DNA of 64,000 bases, from positions 24,565,372 to 24,629,371 of the forward strand of contig NC_092797.1 of the NCBI RefSeq assembly GCF_918797505.1. Reading direction: 5' to 3'. Below the pieces are notes generated by a model, which saw only the letters and a list, made by a program, of their open reading frames with translations, had not been told where the DNA came from and did not search any database. The translations under genes were made by a program, and so were the position numbers. The DNA comes from Bemisia tabaci. Taxonomy: Eukaryota; Arthropoda; Insecta; Hemiptera; Aleyrodidae. Positions within the stretch are counted from its first letter, which is position 1. Each line of letters opens with the position of its first letter. Positions 60,721 to 64,000 of the stretch are shown here, piece by piece.

Positions 60721-60968
60721 CCGCGCTAAGGAAGAACGTCGTATGAGCCTTCAGACGTTGCCAAATTTCCTTTGAAAAATCACGGATATTCAAGGGAATC
60801 TGTGATTATTTTTATTTCTATTTTCAGAGAATTTTGTGCGTAATTTGATCGGAAGTGTCTGGAAATCTCAAGGAAAAATATTCATAACATCTTTCAAAAA
60901 TACATATTTTCGAAGTGGGATTTGGCAACATTCGAATGCTCTTACGGCGTTCTCTCTTAGCGCGGCAG
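60721..60968. mobile_element. CTAAGG-family MITE, copy at 60.7 kb
   Basis: It starts CCGCGCTAAGGAAGAACGTC and ends GCGTTCTCTCTTAGCGCGGC, then AG, with TA before the left end. Subterminal GTTGCCAAATTTCC and GGATTTGGCAAC are conserved with the other copies. It is 248 bp and non-coding. Confidence 0.8.
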
Positions 60969-61101
60969 AGTTAGCCCACCCTTGCGTACCACGTCTCCGT
61001 ACTCCTTTCACTCCTTGCCCTTACCCCTCCCCGGACTCACCGGTGGTGGAAATCGACCGATGGCGTGTTTATGGGCATTTTCGAGATTTCCGTGCCTACC
61101 C

Positions 61102-61199
61102 GACATAAGGACGTAACTACACTTTGCGATGAACCTTGTCTTCCATACATTTCAATGATTTTCCGGGCTCATTTCAATATGTAGTTACGCCCTTGTGTC
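61102..61199. mobile_element. Short MITE, 98 bp
   Basis: GACATAAGGACGTAACTACA at the left pairs with TGTAGTTACGCCCTTGTGTC at the right (18 of 20 positions). The 58-bp middle is unique. No target duplication is clear. Confidence 0.65.
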
Positions 61200-61936
61200 A
61201 GCTAAGCGACGATTTGAGACCCTCGCGCGTCGGTTCGGTTGGCGTCGTGCGTTTTTACGGCGTCCAGACTTAATTCCATCTCGTTAAAACCGTTGTATCG
61301 TGCTCCAGATGAAATTGTAAGAAAATTAACCGAAGGAAAAACGCCTGTCGCATATTCGCACGCAAAATGAATTACTGAGCAGCTCGAGGAATTTTGAGAA
61401 CCGTGTAGCGCTCCGAGTGGAAAATATTTCTCAATCGTGACGTTCCGCGGAAAACTCGAGCAAACTTTTTCCAGGGAAATGATTCTTGTAATTGATATAC
61501 CAAGCGATAGACAAGAAGACATACGGAGTATGGAGCGATTCCATTGGTTAAAATGGGTGGTTTTTACAAACTAAGGGGGTAAATGGTGGACTAACAATGG
61601 GGTCTCTCGTCAGTTGCCGTTAATTAGTCTATTCCCCACCTCCTTTGTCTATTGCGACCACCAGCTTCCACCAATAGAATCCCTCTATATCCCTGTTGTT
61701 TTCTTTGTCTAAAGCTTTGTCTATCAATTTCAACAATCGACCCGCAAAGAGGGAATCCAACCGAGTTGAGGTGGAAGGTGGACATTTTAGTTTTTGGTCG
61801 GAAACGTGATGTACAGTGTCACCATGTCCAAGCTGAGATTTCTTTAAATTTGAAAGTGTGGCTCTACGAGTATATTAATGCCTTAAATTTAACATTTATT
61901 TAAATTGAGAGTGAGAGAAAATATCTTTCCGCATCT
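61200..61936. other. Intergenic, nothing recognised
   Basis: No supported gene. The 106-codon minus-strand frame at 61202-61522 has no recognisable domain. Confidence 0.4.
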
Positions 61937-62190
61937 CATAGGCGGATCTAAAAGGGGGGTGCAGGGGGCGCACGCCCCGTCGCCCCCCTCACCCGCCCGA
62001 AAAAAGGAGGAAGAACAAGGGAAGAAAGAAAGATTAAAGGAACGGAGGAAATTAAAAGGAATGACGCTTGTATTCGGTGATTTTTTATGACGAAATGGAC
62101 TCAAACTGCATATTTAATACTTTAAAAATTTTGAGGGGAAGCCCCCAGAACACCCCTTCCGCCCGTCGGAAACGTCTGGATCCGCCTTTC
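61937..62190. mobile_element. GGCGGATC-ended element
   Basis: ATAGGCGGATCTAAAAGGGG at the left and GTCTGGATCCGCCTTTCCC at the right are inverted. Inside, GGGGGGTGCAGGGGGCGC and CGCCCCCCTC words form a GC-rich inverted block. The ends resemble those of the hAT-type MITE at 28577 but are more decayed; no duplication was identified. Confidence 0.5.
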
Positions 62191-62755
62191 CCGCACCACG
62201 TTCCTTCGGACTTGCATCTTAAAACCATAGCATTGAACTGCTTCTTCCTTTTTTTCTGTCACTGAAATGCTCGCAAATACAATATTTTTATTGACGTTTC
62301 GATTTTGAAATTGGGCCAGTCACCAATGCGAGTATCTTAGCGGAGATTGCGGATGGAAGTGGATAATGGATAGAATGTATTTCAACTGTAGATCTAGGGT
62401 AACTTTTACAAACCCTGTTGTTTGTGTTCGTACTCCTCTTCTTTGTTTTCTTTAAAAAAATCAGAGCGTTCCGGAAGTGCATAGGGCGCATGAAACGCTT
62501 CGCGAAAATGGCACGCCACGAAGATAAAATCGCGCCACCAGTACCGAGTGATGCAGTTTCGGGCATCTTGCCACGGTGTGAAAACGTATTTATTTGAGAC
62601 AGTCGGCCCTAAATCTGTGCAGGAAGGGATGAAGGTTTCACGGGAAAAGTTATTACATCCATATTCGGTGTTTTAATTCGAAACATTTCAAATTGATCTA
62701 TCTGAACTATAGTGCTCGGATCCCTGGGCTGAGGAAGAGGACTGCGCTGGAAATA
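62191..62755. other. Intergenic, nothing recognised
   Basis: No supported gene or repeat. Confidence 0.4.
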
Positions 62756-62812
62756 CTGCCTCGCCAAGGAAGAACATCGTATTAGCATTCAAATGTTGTC
62801 AAATTTCGTAAC
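62756..62812. repeat. Orphan left end of CTAAGG family
   Basis: TA followed by CTGCCTCGCCAAGGAAGAAC, then ATCGTATTAGCATTCAAATG and TTGTCAAATTTC, is a diverged left end of the family. No right end was found downstream. Confidence 0.55.
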
Positions 62813-63117
62813 TTCGCAGTTTGGTGTAACCGAAAGCTTTTCATCAATCTTAGAATTCAAATTTTCCAAAAACGCCTAACGAGTATCTGTTGTTTTATTC
62901 CACTAATAAAAAGTATGAGAAAATTCTAAAATCTCCTCGTGAATTTCGTAAGTTTCGATGGAAACGCTTCTCATTTTACTTTCATTCCTCTCTAACAATA
63001 AACTTTTTGTCTCAGATCCGAAAATGATTCGAGCTTAAAATGGGTCTTAAAAGCTTTCGCGCAATAACTTCCGTGCAAAAATGCGCTTGCCTCTCTAAAA
63101 CGGAGTGGGTATTATTT
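62813..63117. other. Intergenic, nothing recognised
   Basis: No supported gene or repeat. Confidence 0.35.
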
Positions 63118-63239
63118 GGACGTATTTCGGTCAAACGGAACTATGTGCATTATGACGTGAGCCCTGTTATACATGTATTCTTATGGGTCTCAGGGCTCAT
63201 GTCTAAGTGCACATAGTTCTGTTTGGCAGAAATACGTCC
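63118..63239. mobile_element. GGACGTATT MITE, copy 2
   Basis: It starts GGACGTATTTCGGTCAAACG and ends TGTTTGGCAGAAATACGTCC, flanked by ATTT on both sides. The inner AACTATGTGCATTATGACGT pairs with the complementary right half. Length and ends match the copy at 12309-12429. Confidence 0.82.
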
Positions 63240-64000
63240 ATTTTAAAGGCACCAGCGCCGCAGTCTCGACGAAAGAGCGAACTCTTACCCGGAGCTCTGA
63301 ATGCTTTAATGAAGTGCACTTCACAACACTTTTTAAATCGTTGTTTCCCTATTCACAACTTAAATGGGGTATCACGTGACAATGTATTACGTTTCCTCAA
63401 ATAGACCGGCTACATCGCAGCTGCACGAATTTAATTAATTCTTGATCTCGACTTTTCCACGTTCATGTTGTGCTCTTAATGTGCGTCAAGTAAAACACGG
63501 AAATTAGCTTTTGAATTGTTTTTATAGTGCTTACCTTACTCGGGACTGATTTCATCGCGCATTTACTTCACTGCATGCGCTCAATTTCATACCCTTTTTT
63601 CATTTGTTTGTTTGCTTCTTTTCACTCGTAATCTTAATGTTTCTTGCATTTGTTTATTTTATTGAGGTCAAATTTTCTTCGCTCCGGTAGATTTCTCATC
63701 TCCTACTGTGAAATGCCAATGACTAATCTCTGATCTAAAAACGAGAAAATCTGCTTTCAAATCAGAGTTCACATATTTAGATTTCCGACTTTTATATTCA
63801 GCTAATTTTCCTATTCCTATGCAGAGTATCGTTATTTTCACATGAAATTTCGTAAAGCTTTTTGTTGATTTCTTTTAATACCTCTTCCTTCACGGACGAA
63901 GAAAGTTTTGTTCAGTATTTTGCTCATAACGGGCTTAAATTCGGAAAATGGAGGGAGGAAAAAAACTCAAGCTTCTGAATCATCTCCAAATTTTCTCGGT
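63240..64000. other. Intergenic, nothing recognised
   Basis: No supported gene or repeat. Short frames at 63173-63404 start inside the adjacent MITE. Confidence 0.4.

Overview
This 64 kb window looks like non-coding nuclear DNA from an arthropod, most likely an insect. It is moderately AT-rich. It has no operon structure, ribosome-binding sites or long open frames; the longest frame is about 146 codons and resembles nothing I recognise. It is crowded with short non-autonomous DNA transposons (MITEs and foldback elements), many with target-site duplications that can still be read. Several of these repeat families remind me of hemipteran (whitefly-type) genomes, but that is memory and was not tested. 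I found no protein-coding gene I could defend. The only recognisable gene is a tRNA-Thr(AGU), and it is broken.

Layout. 0.4-9.3 kb: hairpin MITEs, a 117-bp tandem repeat (2.0-2.85 kb), and copies of families that recur across the window. 12.3-13.4 kb: a small MITE, then a minus-strand tRNA-Thr gene split in its D loop by a 510-bp piggyBac-type element with an exact TTAA duplication. 15.6-17.2 kb: a tRNA-like sequence and a cluster of four MITEs. 17.2-25.3 kb: mostly unremarkable, with two small tandem duplications and one MITE. 25.36-26.23 kb: an 867-bp foldback element with an 8-bp target duplication. 26.4-30.5 kb: more MITEs, including a hAT-type MITE nested inside another element, and a MITE bracketed exactly by 111-bp direct repeats. 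30.5-35.7 kb: mostly plain, with small direct and tandem repeats.

The dominant structure is a giant, almost perfect palindrome at 35,741-53,971. It has two 8,664-bp inverted arms around a 903-bp asymmetric spacer, and every left-arm position x pairs with 89,712 - x. By eye I found only four substitutions and one pair of compensating length changes in the arms. The spacer holds a truncated element whose intact end reads CACTGTG followed by CGACG. The same family is present whole in each arm (CACAGTG termini, CGCCG duplications). These are hallmarks of the Transib superfamily, whose transposase is related to RAG1. A 494-bp hairpin is inserted in the spacer copy.

53.97-64 kb: a solo Transib-family end, an inverted-repeat-bounded element of about 1 kb, and further MITEs. 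Nothing in the window acts as a pathway. The biology visible here is genome architecture: transposon insertion, nesting, tRNA gene disruption and large inverted duplication. The palindrome could be real or an assembly or amplification artefact, and spanning single-molecule reads would decide.
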